DNA of 64,000 nucleotides from Bacteroidaceae bacterium (GCA_024398435.1 JAKSJD010000011.1:19311-83310), one strand, 5' to 3'; positions 17,336 to 26,619 are shown, numbered from the stretch's first letter. A program made the numbers and translations. The notes: generated by a model from the letters alone, not told the origin.

Positions 17336-18028
17336 ATGGAAGAATTAAAATATCATTATAAGTATCCCCATCCGAGTGTGACAACAGACTGTGTCATCTT
17401 CGGATTTGACGGAGTAGAATTAAAGGTTTTACTGATTGAGAGAGGAGTAGAACCGTTCAAGGGACGGTGGGCATTTCCTGGTGGATTCATAAAGATGGAC
17501 GAGTCTGCAGAGGAAGGAGCCTTGCGCGAATTGCAGGAGGAAACAGGACTGACAGGAGCGTACATCAAGCAGTTCCATGCTTTCACAGATCCTAATCGTG
17601 ATCCTCGTGAGCGAGTAATCACCATAGCCTATTATGCACTTGTGCGCATACAGGATGTGAAAGGAGGCGATGATGCAGCCAAGGCACAATGGTTTGATTT
17701 GGATGAAGTGCCTGCTCTTGCCTTCGACCATGACAGAATACTCCGTAATGCGATGCAAGAGCTTCGCAAGCAGATACATTTCGAGCCGATAGGTTTTGAA
17801 TTGTTGCCAGAGAAGTTCACTATGTCAGCCCTTCAGCATCTATATGAAGCCATCCTAGATGTGAAGTTCGACCGCAGGAACTTCAGCAAGAAGATGCTTC
17901 ACTTTGGACTTCTTGACCTGTTGGAAGAGAAGGCAAAGGTAAGCCAGGCGAAGGAATCAGTTCTTTACACCTTCAATGCGGAAAGGTACAACGAGATGAA
18001 GCAAAAGGGATTTAGATTAGAATTTTAA
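17336..18028 (+). CDS. NrtR-like Nudix hydrolase with C-terminal winged helix
   Basis: A 230-residue protein with an N-terminal Nudix domain (about 13-140) and a C-terminal winged-helix-like domain (about 150-230), the layout of NrtR and related Nudix regulators. The Nudix box is complete: G-x5-E-x7-REL-x-EE-x-GL, running from GGFIKMDE to RELQEETGL. NrtR proteins bind ADP-ribose or relatives through the Nudix fold and repress NAD-related genes; some Bacteroides relatives control sugar genes instead. Here the next gene handles ADP-ribose, which supports an ADP-ribose-sensing role. An intact box also allows pyrophosphatase activity. Two palindromes around the promoter suggest autorepression. 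Confidence 0.88.
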   Translation: MEELKYHYKYPHPSVTTDCVIFGFDGVELKVLLIERGVEPFKGRWAFPGGFIKMDESAEEGALRELQEETGLTGAYIKQFHAFTDPNRDPRERVITIAYYALVRIQDVKGGDDAAKAQWFDLDEVPALAFDHDRILRNAMQELRKQIHFEPIGFELLPEKFTMSALQHLYEAILDVKFDRRNFSKKMLHFGLLDLLEEKAKVSQAKESVLYTFNAERYNEMKQKGFRLEF

Positions 18029-18039
18029 TCAAAATAAAT

Positions 18040-19392
18040 ATGATAGGAAGTATTATAGGTGACATTGTAGGTAGTGTCTATGAGTTCACATACCAGAATA
18101 TAAAGACGAAGGACTTCCCTTTGTTTTCAGAACAAGGAAACTACACAGATGACAGCATCCTCACAGTAGCAACAGCCGACTGGTTGTTGCATGGAGGAAA
18201 TATAGCAGAGTATTACAGCAGATACGGAGCAAAATACCCTAGGCCGATGGGAGGATATGGAGGCAACTTCCAATTGTGGATTGCACGATCCAGTGTCCGA
18301 GGAGACTATAGCCCATACAACAGCTGCGGCAACGGAAGTGCCATGCGAGTTGGACCAGTAGGATGGGCATTTGACACTAAGGATGAGACGCTAGCCGCTG
18401 CGAAGGTCTCTGCCGAGTGTACCCACAACCATCCAGAAGGCATCAAGGGCGCACAGGCTATAGCACTCTGTATCTTCATGGCAAGAAAAGGTTTTGACAA
18501 GGATACAATACGTAAGGAGGTTGAAGAGCAGTTCGGTTACGATTTGAACTTCACTTGCGACGGTATCCGCGACAGCTATACATGGGGCGGTACTTGCCAA
18601 GACAGCGTTCCGCAAGCCATTGTAGCCTTTCTAGACGGAAATGATTTTGAAGATTGCATACGCAACGCCATCAGCATAGGCGGTGACAGCGATACCATCG
18701 GCTGTATCACTGGAAGCATAGCTGAAGCGTTCTATGGTGTACCAAATGTTATTAGAAAGAAGGCGTTAGAATATCTCCTAGAAGAACTGAAAAAAGTACT
18801 TGTTGAATTTGAAAATATATACAAGCCACTAATTATGAAAGAAAATAATGAAATCAGCCCATTCGAGTTTCAAAAGAATATAATTGAAGATTATGAAAAT
18901 GTCAGAGATGCACAGCTGTATTTCTCAACACATGGAAGAACCGGTACTCTGGAAGGTAGGACCACACCGAAAAATATCAGAGAGTTGAAAGAAAACGAGG
19001 TATTTGTCTTCGGAAGCAATGCCAAAGGATATCATGGTGGTGGAGCCGCTGCTTTTGCATTGAATCACTTTGGAGCAGTATGGGGACAAGGTGACGGAAT
19101 TCAAGGGCAAAGCTATGCCATCAGTACCATGGAAGGACTGATTCGCACAGCACGCAATATTAACAGATTTATTAAATATGCGCATGATCATCCGGAAAAG
19201 AGGTTTTATGTAACTGCCATTGGATGCGGCATTGCAGGATATACGCCATTGCAGATTGCGCCTTTGTTTGAAAGAGCGTTAGTATTACCTAATGTGTTTT
19301 TGCCAGAAATATTCTGGGAATACTATTGGATAACAGGCGAACATCAACCAGAATATTTCACACCCGACGATAGTTGGAAGATGTGGAACTAG
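18040..19392 (+). CDS. ADP-ribosylglycohydrolase fused to a macro-like domain
   Basis: A 450-residue two-domain protein. Residues 1 to about 265 are an ADP-ribosylglycohydrolase (DraG/ARH3 type) that removes ADP-ribose from proteins; the two di-metal motifs are visible, NYTDDS near 30 and GGDSDTIGCITGSIAEAFYG near 225. A short helical linker leads to a second domain (about 310-440) with VFVFGSNAKGYHGGGAAAFA, GQGDGIQGQSYAISTM and TAIGCGIAGYTPLQIAPLF. That pattern matches the macro-like family known from phage-associated proteins, expected to bind ADP-ribose or a relative. The gene lies 11 nt after the Nudix regulator. An internal ATG at about residue 267 could also yield the macro-like part alone. 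Confidence 0.85.
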   Translation: MIGSIIGDIVGSVYEFTYQNIKTKDFPLFSEQGNYTDDSILTVATADWLLHGGNIAEYYSRYGAKYPRPMGGYGGNFQLWIARSSVRGDYSPYNSCGNGSAMRVGPVGWAFDTKDETLAAAKVSAECTHNHPEGIKGAQAIALCIFMARKGFDKDTIRKEVEEQFGYDLNFTCDGIRDSYTWGGTCQDSVPQAIVAFLDGNDFEDCIRNAISIGGDSDTIGCITGSIAEAFYGVPNVIRKKALEYLLEELKKVLVEFENIYKPLIMKENNEISPFEFQKNIIEDYENVRDAQLYFSTHGRTGTLEGRTTPKNIRELKENEVFVFGSNAKGYHGGGAAAFALNHFGAVWGQGDGIQGQSYAISTMEGLIRTARNINRFIKYAHDHPEKRFYVTAIGCGIAGYTPLQIAPLFERALVLPNVFLPEIFWEYYWITGEHQPEYFTPDDSWKMWN

Positions 19393-19791
19393 CTTTAAAA
19401 GAACCATTTTTTGATAAAGACTAGGCAGGTAATATCATTCCCATTCTTCCTGATTATAGCGAAGGTCGGTGTAAATGTCCGTAACAATCTGGAAGTATGC
19501 ACAGACGCATCTAGAGAAAAATAGCGATCTATTATCAGCTGTAGCTGTAATCTCTAAACAACGCAGTTGTAAAAGCTACGTTATTTATATAAAAATTAGG
19601 TGATGCTAAAAAAAAGTTATTGGTTAACGTTATCGTTATCGTTTTTATTTGTATATTTGCAAGTGAAAATTACAAAACGAGTTAGGTTCCTGTAACTGAT
19701 CTGGTGAAGTATGATGTATGTGAAGTAAAGGACAGAGCCAAATTCATAGTAGGAATACTTGACTAGACTCGATATTATATAATGTGTAATT
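19393..19791 (+). other. 400-bp spacer ahead of the DUF1848 operon
   Basis: No gene is seen. It holds an imperfect hairpin (GTAGCT near 19542 with AGCTAC near 19574) and, at 19652-19659, TATATTTG, a fair -7 element preceded by a tandem CGTTAT repeat. No TTTG lies at the right distance upstream. If used, this promoter gives a leader of about 130 nt. Confidence 0.45.
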
Positions 19792-20856
19792 ATGGCATCT
19801 TGGAAACATAAAAATATTGAGATTGATGGAAGGCTTGTTGAAGCGCAAGCCCCAATCATCATATCTGCAAGTCGTAGTACGGATATTCCGGCTTTCTATG
19901 CTGACTGGTTCTTTTACCGCCTTGAAAAAGGTTATTCCGCATGGACTAACCCTTTCAACGGGGTTAAGTCTTATGTTTCATACGATGAAACTAGGTTTGT
20001 CGTTTTCTGGTCAAAGAACCCTCGCCCTCTGTTGGAACATCTCCATAAGCTTGAAGAACGTAATATCAAGTGCTACATTCAGTACACACTTAACGATTAC
20101 GAAAAAGAACATCTGGAGAAAGTTCCATCTTTGGAGAAACGCATCGAGACATTCAAGTTATTGGTTGAACGCCTCGGAAAAGGTTCCGTAGTTTGGAGAT
20201 TCGATCCTATGATCCTCACTGATGACATTTCGGTGGATACACTTCTTTCCAAAGTTCAGAACATCGGCGACCAACTCAAAGGCTACACTGAAAAACTCGT
20301 TTTCAGTTATGCCGACATCGCTCTTTACAAGAAAGTAAAGTCTAATCTTGAAAAGAGTGGTATTCCTTACCATGAATGGACAGAAGAACTAATGGAAATT
20401 TTCGCTCAAAGACTTTCATCCATGAATAAGGAGAGAGAATGGAATTATACTCTTGCCACTTGCGGTGAGAAAATTGACATCAACAAATATGGAATTGCAC
20501 ACAATCGCTGTATTGATGGCGACCTCATTACGCGTCTTGCATGGGACGACCCCGTGCTGATGGATTTCATGAAGGTCAAAATTGAGGATGCCCCAGTTCC
20601 TTCACTATTTGGTGACGCCGAGCTTCCACAGGGTGCAATTCATTTACCTCATAATAAATACTTCATCAGCGCACACAAGAAAGATGCAGGACAGCGTGAG
20701 CTTTGCTGCTGTATGGCAGCCAAAGACATTGGAGAGTATAATACTTGCCCGCATTTTTGCGAATATTGCTATGCAAATACTAGCAAGCAGTCTGTAGCAA
20801 GAAACTACAATTGTCATCAACAGAACCCAAATTCAGAAACAATTACAGGAAAATAA
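19792..20856 (+). CDS. DUF1848 family protein with C-terminal cysteine cluster
   Basis: A 354-residue protein of the DUF1848 family. Recognisable landmarks are IIISASRSTDIPAFYADWFF at residues about 22-41, AWTNPFNG near 51, VVFWSKNPRPLLEHL near 70 and VVWRFDPMIL near 135. The C-terminus carries clustered cysteines (CCCMAA, then CPHFCEYCYAN), which in this family resemble a radical-SAM-type iron-sulfur site placed at the wrong end of the chain. The biochemical role is not known to me. It starts an apparent operon; the next gene begins 2 nt after its stop. Confidence 0.85.
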   Translation: MASWKHKNIEIDGRLVEAQAPIIISASRSTDIPAFYADWFFYRLEKGYSAWTNPFNGVKSYVSYDETRFVVFWSKNPRPLLEHLHKLEERNIKCYIQYTLNDYEKEHLEKVPSLEKRIETFKLLVERLGKGSVVWRFDPMILTDDISVDTLLSKVQNIGDQLKGYTEKLVFSYADIALYKKVKSNLEKSGIPYHEWTEELMEIFAQRLSSMNKEREWNYTLATCGEKIDINKYGIAHNRCIDGDLITRLAWDDPVLMDFMKVKIEDAPVPSLFGDAELPQGAIHLPHNKYFISAHKKDAGQRELCCCMAAKDIGEYNTCPHFCEYCYANTSKQSVARNYNCHQQNPNSETITGK

Positions 20857-20858
20857 TT

Positions 20859-23507
20859 ATGTCATATGTAGAAGATATAAGGCTCTTAAATAGTATTGAC
20901 GATATAATAGATTATTGTCATAATGCATTGCCAGTAGAATATAAAAGAACCCCTTGGACGCATCCCGAGTTGAATCGTGGCATAGGCCTGTTAACAAGCG
21001 ATGTCGCGCTCAATTGCTATATGTCTGCATATGGAGATATGCATGTTGCCAAGTGCCGAGCCGCAATGATGAATTTTCCATTTAATGATATCCAAGGAAG
21101 TATAGAAATAGTCGACTGGGGATGTGGCCAAGGCATAGGCTCAGCTACTGTAATTGAAGTGCTAAAGCAACGTAATTTGCTTCAATGGCTTCGTAAGGTA
21201 ACTCTTATTGAGCCTTCTCGAAGTGCCATCGCGAGAGCAAACGATAATGTCCGTGCACTAACTCACGGCATAGTTGAAATAGACCTGAAGAATCTTTTTC
21301 TTCCATCAAACTGTGTAGCAGAAGAGAAAACACTTACCTCTATTGGATATAAATGTAATAATGTCATCCATGTGTTTTCAAATATTTTGGATGTAACTGC
21401 TATAGACTTGGGGAAAGTCGCAAGAATGGTGGCGTCTGCACACGGAAAACACTTTGTGCTTTGTATTGGCCCTAAAAATGGTGCTGCGTACAGAATTAGT
21501 AAATTCTGCTCTGTTTTTGGAGAACAAATGTATTTCAGCCAAATTGATAGTGTTCGTTACGCTCGAACTAAGCGAACTGCACACTCGTATTCATGCATGA
21601 CAAGATGTTTTGAGTACAATGGTGCAACTATTGACCTTAACAGATTAGCTTTGGTGGGTGAGAGTCATGAGGCAATATACCATGAATATGATTTACGCTT
21701 ACAGATTCAAAACCATGTGCTATCACCTCAAAAAGCAAGAATTGCATGGAGATTGGAGAATATTTTGTCTGTGGATGATATTATGTATATTGATGCAGTT
21801 GTAAATGAAGCAGCTGTTGACTTTATTATAGTCAGACCTAACAAGGGAATTCTTTTACTTAATGTATTCGAGGTAAACCTTAATGAGTGTAAAATATCGG
21901 AAGACAAAAAGAAAATAGACGTAAACGGGCAATTATATCAATCTCCTATTGATCTTATAAACCTTTGTCAATCGAGTATCAAGGATGGTGTGGAGGAACT
22001 TTTGATGAGTACGATTGAGAATACTAAGAACTATAGTCTTATTAAAAAGGTGGTTGTATTTTCGGAAAATACTATTGATGAAATAAAGGATTTCTTTGGC
22101 CAAAAAGGTAATATAAATAATTTCGCTTTTGTTTACGGCAAGGAGTTTATTGAGAATAGAGACATCTCACAGAATTTATATACTACTATAGGCTTCCTAC
22201 GCTCCAACAATGTTTTTGACGATGTGGTTATAAGAAAATTGGCTAAGATAATATCTCCTTCTTGGCATTCTTATCAGGAAGGACGTATTGACATGCAACC
22301 AATAGGCGCACAGAAGGGACTTTCGGAAAGCAGTGTTACACACCAGAAAATAAGTGGAGTTGCTGGTTCTGGAAAGTCTCAAGTACTTGTTTTCAGAGCT
22401 GTGAATGCTATGAAACGCACTGGAGGTGATGTTTTAGTGTTGACTTATAACATTACGTTAGCAAATTACCTAAAAATGAGACTTTCGGAAATTCGAGAAG
22501 ATTTCTCTTGGGAAAAAATAGACGTCTATCCATATCATCAGTTTTTTAGAATACGGGCCGCAGAATGTCAGTTACATGTTGATTTTGGATCATATCAAGA
22601 CGAATTTTTCTTTGTTAAATCAAGAAACCATAAGAAATATTCTGCAATCTTCGTTGATGAAGTTCAAGACTATACTACGGAATGGCTTCGCATCGTCATG
22701 CAGAATTTTTTATTGGAGCCTAATGGTGAGCTAGTTGTATTCGGAGACCCAAAGCAAAATGTATTTCAACGACCTTTAGGTATAAATGGCGACATCCGCT
22801 TGGGTGTTATTGGAGGACAGTGGAATCGGCAATTAACAACCAGCCGAAGATTTACTAATCCTAGGCTGGCAAATTTAGCAGCAGCATTTCAAACACAATT
22901 CTTTGCAAATCAACCCTGCGATAATATAGTTGTGGAGAATGCTATATCAAACATGTTCAATTTCCAGATACTTTCATATATTGACATAAGGCAAAATTAT
23001 TCTTTGGATGTTGTAGTATCTAAAATAATTGACATCATATCTAATGATCAACACGAAGCAAGAGACTTTGTTGTGCTAGCTTCATCAACAAAATTACTTC
23101 GTAGTATTGACACGCTTTATCGCCAAAAAACAAATGAACAAACAGAAAATACATTTATACCAGCCGAAGCTCTTGAACGGTTAAAACAAATACATCAAGT
23201 AACTGATGAGAGAATGGCTAATTGGAAATTTAATAGGGATTTTGAGGCCCTTGAACGAACAAGAAAGCAATTGTTTACCACTGACAAACGATGCTTGAAA
23301 ATCTCTACCATACAAAGTTTCAAGGGATGGGAAGCTCCTTCCGTTATAGTTATTCTAGAAAGTGACTTTGCTATACATAATACGACATTCCGTCCAATGT
23401 CGCCACAAACAATATATACGGCGATAACTCGTGCTAGAGAAAACATATATATAATTAATATAGGTAATGATACCTATCACAACTTTTTCTACAATCAGAC
23501 ATTATGA
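20859..23507 (+). CDS. Methyltransferase-like / NERD-like / SF1 helicase fusion
   Basis: An 882-residue protein with three parts. Residues about 60-270 look like a class I SAM methyltransferase, with motif I EIVDWGCGQGIGS near 83-95 and TLIEPSRSAIARAND near 114. Residues about 290-400 look like a NERD nuclease domain, but where active members have E-x-K after the GILVL strand this one reads N-V-F, so cleavage is doubtful. Residues about 490-880 are a UvrD/Rep-type helicase: Walker A GVAGSGKS near 500, IFVDEVQDY near 597, GDPKQNVFQRP near 630, TSRRFTN near 662, STIQSFKGWEAPSVIVI near 817 and YTAITRAREN near 855. A TTG at 20811 would add 16 residues inside DUF1848; the ATG at 20859 is preferred. 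Fusion of these parts suggests a DNA-targeting defence or repair role. Confidence 0.85.
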   Translation: MSYVEDIRLLNSIDDIIDYCHNALPVEYKRTPWTHPELNRGIGLLTSDVALNCYMSAYGDMHVAKCRAAMMNFPFNDIQGSIEIVDWGCGQGIGSATVIEVLKQRNLLQWLRKVTLIEPSRSAIARANDNVRALTHGIVEIDLKNLFLPSNCVAEEKTLTSIGYKCNNVIHVFSNILDVTAIDLGKVARMVASAHGKHFVLCIGPKNGAAYRISKFCSVFGEQMYFSQIDSVRYARTKRTAHSYSCMTRCFEYNGATIDLNRLALVGESHEAIYHEYDLRLQIQNHVLSPQKARIAWRLENILSVDDIMYIDAVVNEAAVDFIIVRPNKGILLLNVFEVNLNECKISEDKKKIDVNGQLYQSPIDLINLCQSSIKDGVEELLMSTIENTKNYSLIKKVVVFSENTIDEIKDFFGQKGNINNFAFVYGKEFIENRDISQNLYTTIGFLRSNNVFDDVVIRKLAKIISPSWHSYQEGRIDMQPIGAQKGLSESSVTHQKISGVAGSGKSQVLVFRAVNAMKRTGGDVLVLTYNITLANYLKMRLSEIREDFSWEKIDVYPYHQFFRIRAAECQLHVDFGSYQDEFFFVKSRNHKKYSAIFVDEVQDYTTEWLRIVMQNFLLEPNGELVVFGDPKQNVFQRPLGINGDIRLGVIGGQWNRQLTTSRRFTNPRLANLAAAFQTQFFANQPCDNIVVENAISNMFNFQILSYIDIRQNYSLDVVVSKIIDIISNDQHEARDFVVLASSTKLLRSIDTLYRQKTNEQTENTFIPAEALERLKQIHQVTDERMANWKFNRDFEALERTRKQLFTTDKRCLKISTIQSFKGWEAPSVIVILESDFAIHNTTFRPMSPQTIYTAITRARENIYIINIGNDTYHNFFYNQTL

Positions 23508-23836
23508 ATAGTTTTACAACAATAGAAACATATGCTATCATAAAAGTTCTTTCTCATATTATGAAAGCAGATGGTATTATCCATCCTGAAGAAGAGAAAT
23601 ATATGAATCAGATATATAGTGATTTTTCCATAACAATCAATGATTTGGAAGATATTTCAAACCTCGATGATGTTCAAACGAAACTTATTATCAGTGTAAT
23701 GTCTGATGAAAAAAAGGATAGAGCTCTTGGCTTATTCGTTGGAATGGCTGAAGCGGATGGCTATTTTCACCCCATGGAGAAGGAAATCTTAAATGACATC
23801 TTTATTGATGATTATGCAAATGGTGATTTGAAATAA
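23504..23836 (+). CDS. TerB-like small protein
   Basis: A 110-residue all-helical acidic protein with two copies of the TerB/DjlA-type pattern: MKADGIIHPEEEKYMNQIY and MAEADGYFHPMEKEILNDIF. TerB domains bind metals through such acidic repeats and often accompany membrane-linked stress or phage-response systems. Its start overlaps the helicase stop (ATGA), so the two proteins are very likely made together and may form a complex. No membrane segment is present. Confidence 0.75.
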   Translation: MNSFTTIETYAIIKVLSHIMKADGIIHPEEEKYMNQIYSDFSITINDLEDISNLDDVQTKLIISVMSDEKKDRALGLFVGMAEADGYFHPMEKEILNDIFIDDYANGDLK

Positions 23837-23944
23837 TTAGTCTTTATTGTTTGTTCATGATAAAAAGTACCATTGTTTAATAGAGAAAAAGAAACGAAGA
23901 TTAAAGATTTCAACAAATTAATTGCAGAAGTTAATAAAAATATT

Positions 23945-24565
23945 ATGATACCAGGTCCTCCCCAAATTCTTACCTGCCCATTCTGTGGCGGCGAGAAACA
24001 AATTATGTCTCTTATTTCCGGCAACACATTTGGTGCCGAGTTGTGGTCGGACAATAAACAGATTGCCCCAATGCTACCTAACATCTCATATATTCAGAAG
24101 TGTCCGCATTGTGGAAAGTATTATATCCTTAGTAGGCAAGAACCGAATTTTGATAGGGATGGTGATTCCTTTGAAACTGGAGAACTGAATTTTGAAGAAA
24201 CCAAAGAAGCATATGAGCAACTGTCTAATGAAGGATTCCGAACTCATGGTGAAGAAATCGAGGTGAGATTAATGCTGTTCCACGCCTTGAACGATTGCTA
24301 TGGCCGAACTTTGCTGGGCTTTGATGGCTGTGAAGATGACTGGAACCTGTTTGTTGAGCAAGGGAAATGGCTTATTGAGCATGCTATTGCCGATAATGTG
24401 TTGAAAGCTGAGTTTTATCGCGAAATCGGTGAGTTTGACAAAGCCAGTGAATTACTCGTTGGGGTAGTGCCTGATGATGATTTCATTAGAGAATTTGCTG
24501 AGAAGATAAAGGAAAGAATCAAGCTTAAAGATAGTAAAGTTTTTATTATCAGCGGAGAAAAGTAA
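23945..24565 (+). CDS. Zinc-ribbon protein of unknown function
   Basis: A protein of 206 residues from the ATG at 23945; a TTG at 23873 would give 230. The ATG is preferred because the recognisable part begins MIPGPPQILTCPFCGG there, yet the upstream frame also looks coding-like (KDFNKLIAEVNKN). Two CxxC pairs (CPFCGG and CPHCGKYY) about 48 residues apart should bind zinc. The C-terminal half is helical, with a tetratricopeptide-like pair around EIEVRLMLFHALNDCYGR and EFYREIGEFDKASELL. I know of similar Bacteroidota proteins but not their function. It may be the substrate- or RNA-binding part of the neighbouring system. Confidence 0.7.
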   Translation: MIPGPPQILTCPFCGGEKQIMSLISGNTFGAELWSDNKQIAPMLPNISYIQKCPHCGKYYILSRQEPNFDRDGDSFETGELNFEETKEAYEQLSNEGFRTHGEEIEVRLMLFHALNDCYGRTLLGFDGCEDDWNLFVEQGKWLIEHAIADNVLKAEFYREIGEFDKASELLVGVVPDDDFIREFAEKIKERIKLKDSKVFIISGEK

Positions 24566-24596
24566 TCATTTTAAAGTCATCTAAAATAGCAAAAGA

Positions 24597-25847
24597 ATGA
24601 TTTCAGTAAAAGAAATACTTTCAGATTTAAACAAATTATCAGACGAGGAATTTGCTAATTTGTCTATATCAACACGCAGGTTATTCGAGTATAAACTTCG
24701 TGCGCTTGAATATAGTGAGTTGGAAGAATTATTAGTTAATGTACCTTCAACCAGTCAAAAACGGAGTTATATCAATGGCATAGCTATTGAGCAAGCCCAA
24801 CGCCTTGCATTTAAAGAAAAGAAAGAAGCCGAGCGTTTGGTTAAAAACGAGACAATAGAGGAATTGCTGGAACTTTACAACAACAAGAAATCTGGAAGAG
24901 TCCAAGAAGCCAGGAAGAAAATTCAACATCGCTATCCATACCTTTCATACAAAGAACAACTCGTTATCATGAGAACTTTTTTGAAAGGCGGAAAAACAGA
25001 AAGGCTTTGGGGATACAATATTCTCCGCAACTTATGGAGTGAAGATTTTAAAGATGATGTGCTTGAACTTTGGCTGAAATACAAGGAAGAGCGATGCGGA
25101 TGGCTATTGATAAAATATTTTTCTACTGACGAAATCCGTCCTTTTGTAGATGACCTCAGCACCAGAAATAGCTATTACAATCTTTGTAAGAAATTGGTCA
25201 AAGAAGAATGGTTTTCGATTGACATTAATTTGTTGAAACAATTACCTTTGACACATGAAGAGTTTATATGGATTGTGTCTCAGTCAAAGAACGGGATATC
25301 CGAAGAAGAAGCCATGTCCTATGTATACAGAAACATTGCTTACACTTTGTGTGGTTTGAATGTGTATACTTATCCCGACGGCCAATTTGCATATGGAAGG
25401 AACATTTATTATTATCCTCCAAAGATAGATGACTTGTTCTATATGCGTAAGATTATAGGTATGGACAATATGCTGACCAGTATATGCAGAATGGGATATG
25501 ATGTCGCTGTTCGAAAATTTTTGGAACTGGACCAGTCCATACATGATTCGATAATTGATATGTACTATGAAGATGAGGTTGGAGGTGATCAACGATATGA
25601 GGCTATTGTTCGTGAATGGCTCGCCGAATACCGAGCTAAATTCCCTAAAGAATATAGATACATATTGGATAATAACTCAGGCACTAAGCCAGTCAAAAGG
25701 TCTTATATTAGGAACAGGCCGATTACTGAAGAAGAGTATAACCAAATGGCATTTGACAATGAATCATTCAATGCCCTTGTGGAGCAATTTAAGTTAGAGG
25801 TTCCAAAGGATGAAGAAACTAATTATGCAGATGATCCTCCGTTTTAA
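24597..25847 (+). CDS. Unknown helical protein
   Basis: I do not recognise this 416-residue protein. The first 110 residues are highly charged and coiled-coil-like (E-K-K-E-A-E-R-L runs), the middle (about 115-310) is a helical solenoid-like region rich in aromatic residues, and the tail is acidic and Pro-rich, ending YADDPPF. There is no signal peptide, membrane segment or catalytic motif that I can name. It lies 31 nt after the zinc-ribbon gene and 14 nt before the lipoprotein gene, so it probably belongs to the same transcript. Confidence 0.7.
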   Translation: MISVKEILSDLNKLSDEEFANLSISTRRLFEYKLRALEYSELEELLVNVPSTSQKRSYINGIAIEQAQRLAFKEKKEAERLVKNETIEELLELYNNKKSGRVQEARKKIQHRYPYLSYKEQLVIMRTFLKGGKTERLWGYNILRNLWSEDFKDDVLELWLKYKEERCGWLLIKYFSTDEIRPFVDDLSTRNSYYNLCKKLVKEEWFSIDINLLKQLPLTHEEFIWIVSQSKNGISEEEAMSYVYRNIAYTLCGLNVYTYPDGQFAYGRNIYYYPPKIDDLFYMRKIIGMDNMLTSICRMGYDVAVRKFLELDQSIHDSIIDMYYEDEVGGDQRYEAIVREWLAEYRAKFPKEYRYILDNNSGTKPVKRSYIRNRPITEEEYNQMAFDNESFNALVEQFKLEVPKDEETNYADDPPF

Positions 25848-25861
25848 TCATTACAAATTAA

Positions 25862-26566
25862 ATGAATATGGCAAATACGGTAAAAAACTGTAAGGAGCAA
25901 AAGGCATGTTTGAAAGACATGCCAATGGTAGATATTGCTACAGAAATCATAGGATACGCAATATCGATACTGATAATTATGTTGATTTCAGGTTGCAACA
26001 ATCAAAACTCCATTCAAGAACCTAATGAAGAGGCAGACACCTGTATTGAGATTTATGTTAATTGTATGAAGTGCCAACAGGAGCTGGATACAGTCATTGG
26101 TAAGTTCGATGGTGTGAATATCGATACTCTGTTCCTTCAGCAACAGGAAATCATCGATATTCATGATGTCTCTTATCTGCTTACTTCCACATCGGGAAAG
26201 CTTCCGGCAATTCAAATGTATGGTTATCATGATGTTAAACCATGTGTTTATGAAGAAGGAGATCTTGACGGAAACGGAACTGATGAAGTTGCCTATATGA
26301 ATTCCATGGACACTGGTGGATGGAGAATGTATTACATACTCTCATTCAAGGATGGCAAGTGGATGAATATGTTCCCTGACTTAAAAGACATTTTGTACAC
26401 AGGCACTTCTTTCAGGGGATTAGACTATGAAATCGCCCAACCATACGAGAAGGGCAAGGTCAAATTAACATACTATTTCGAAGGGTATGACGAAAAAATA
26501 GGTGACAGGATAGAAGAAGTTAGAGATACCATAGTCTCACCATCATTTGGGGATTTATTGCAATAA
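25862..26566 (+). CDS. Putative lipoprotein with Ca-binding-like Asp loop
   Basis: A protein of 234 residues from the first ATG. A hydrophobic stretch (AISILIIMLISGC) ends in a lipobox with Cys45, so the true start is likely the Met at 20 or 22 (nt 25919 or 25925), giving a normal lipoprotein signal. The mature part has EGDLDGNGTDEVAYM, the D-x-D-x-N/D-G pattern of FG-GAP/VCBS-type calcium loops, followed by W-R-M-Y-Y and DGKW strands. It should be anchored to a membrane facing the periplasm. It is the last gene of the run. An imperfect CACTGA/TCAGTG hairpin at 26586-26603 follows the stop. Confidence 0.7.
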   Translation: MNMANTVKNCKEQKACLKDMPMVDIATEIIGYAISILIIMLISGCNNQNSIQEPNEEADTCIEIYVNCMKCQQELDTVIGKFDGVNIDTLFLQQQEIIDIHDVSYLLTSTSGKLPAIQMYGYHDVKPCVYEEGDLDGNGTDEVAYMNSMDTGGWRMYYILSFKDGKWMNMFPDLKDILYTGTSFRGLDYEIAQPYEKGKVKLTYYFEGYDEKIGDRIEEVRDTIVSPSFGDLLQ

Positions 26567-26619
26567 AACATTTGTCGTTAGGAACACTGATTTTAGTCAG
26601 TGCCATTAATGTATCACAA

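Noticed and set aside
20811-20858. Upstream TTG start for the helicase fusion
   Set aside because: It overlaps the DUF1848 gene by 46 nt, while an ATG 2 nt after the DUF1848 stop gives a plausible N-terminus.
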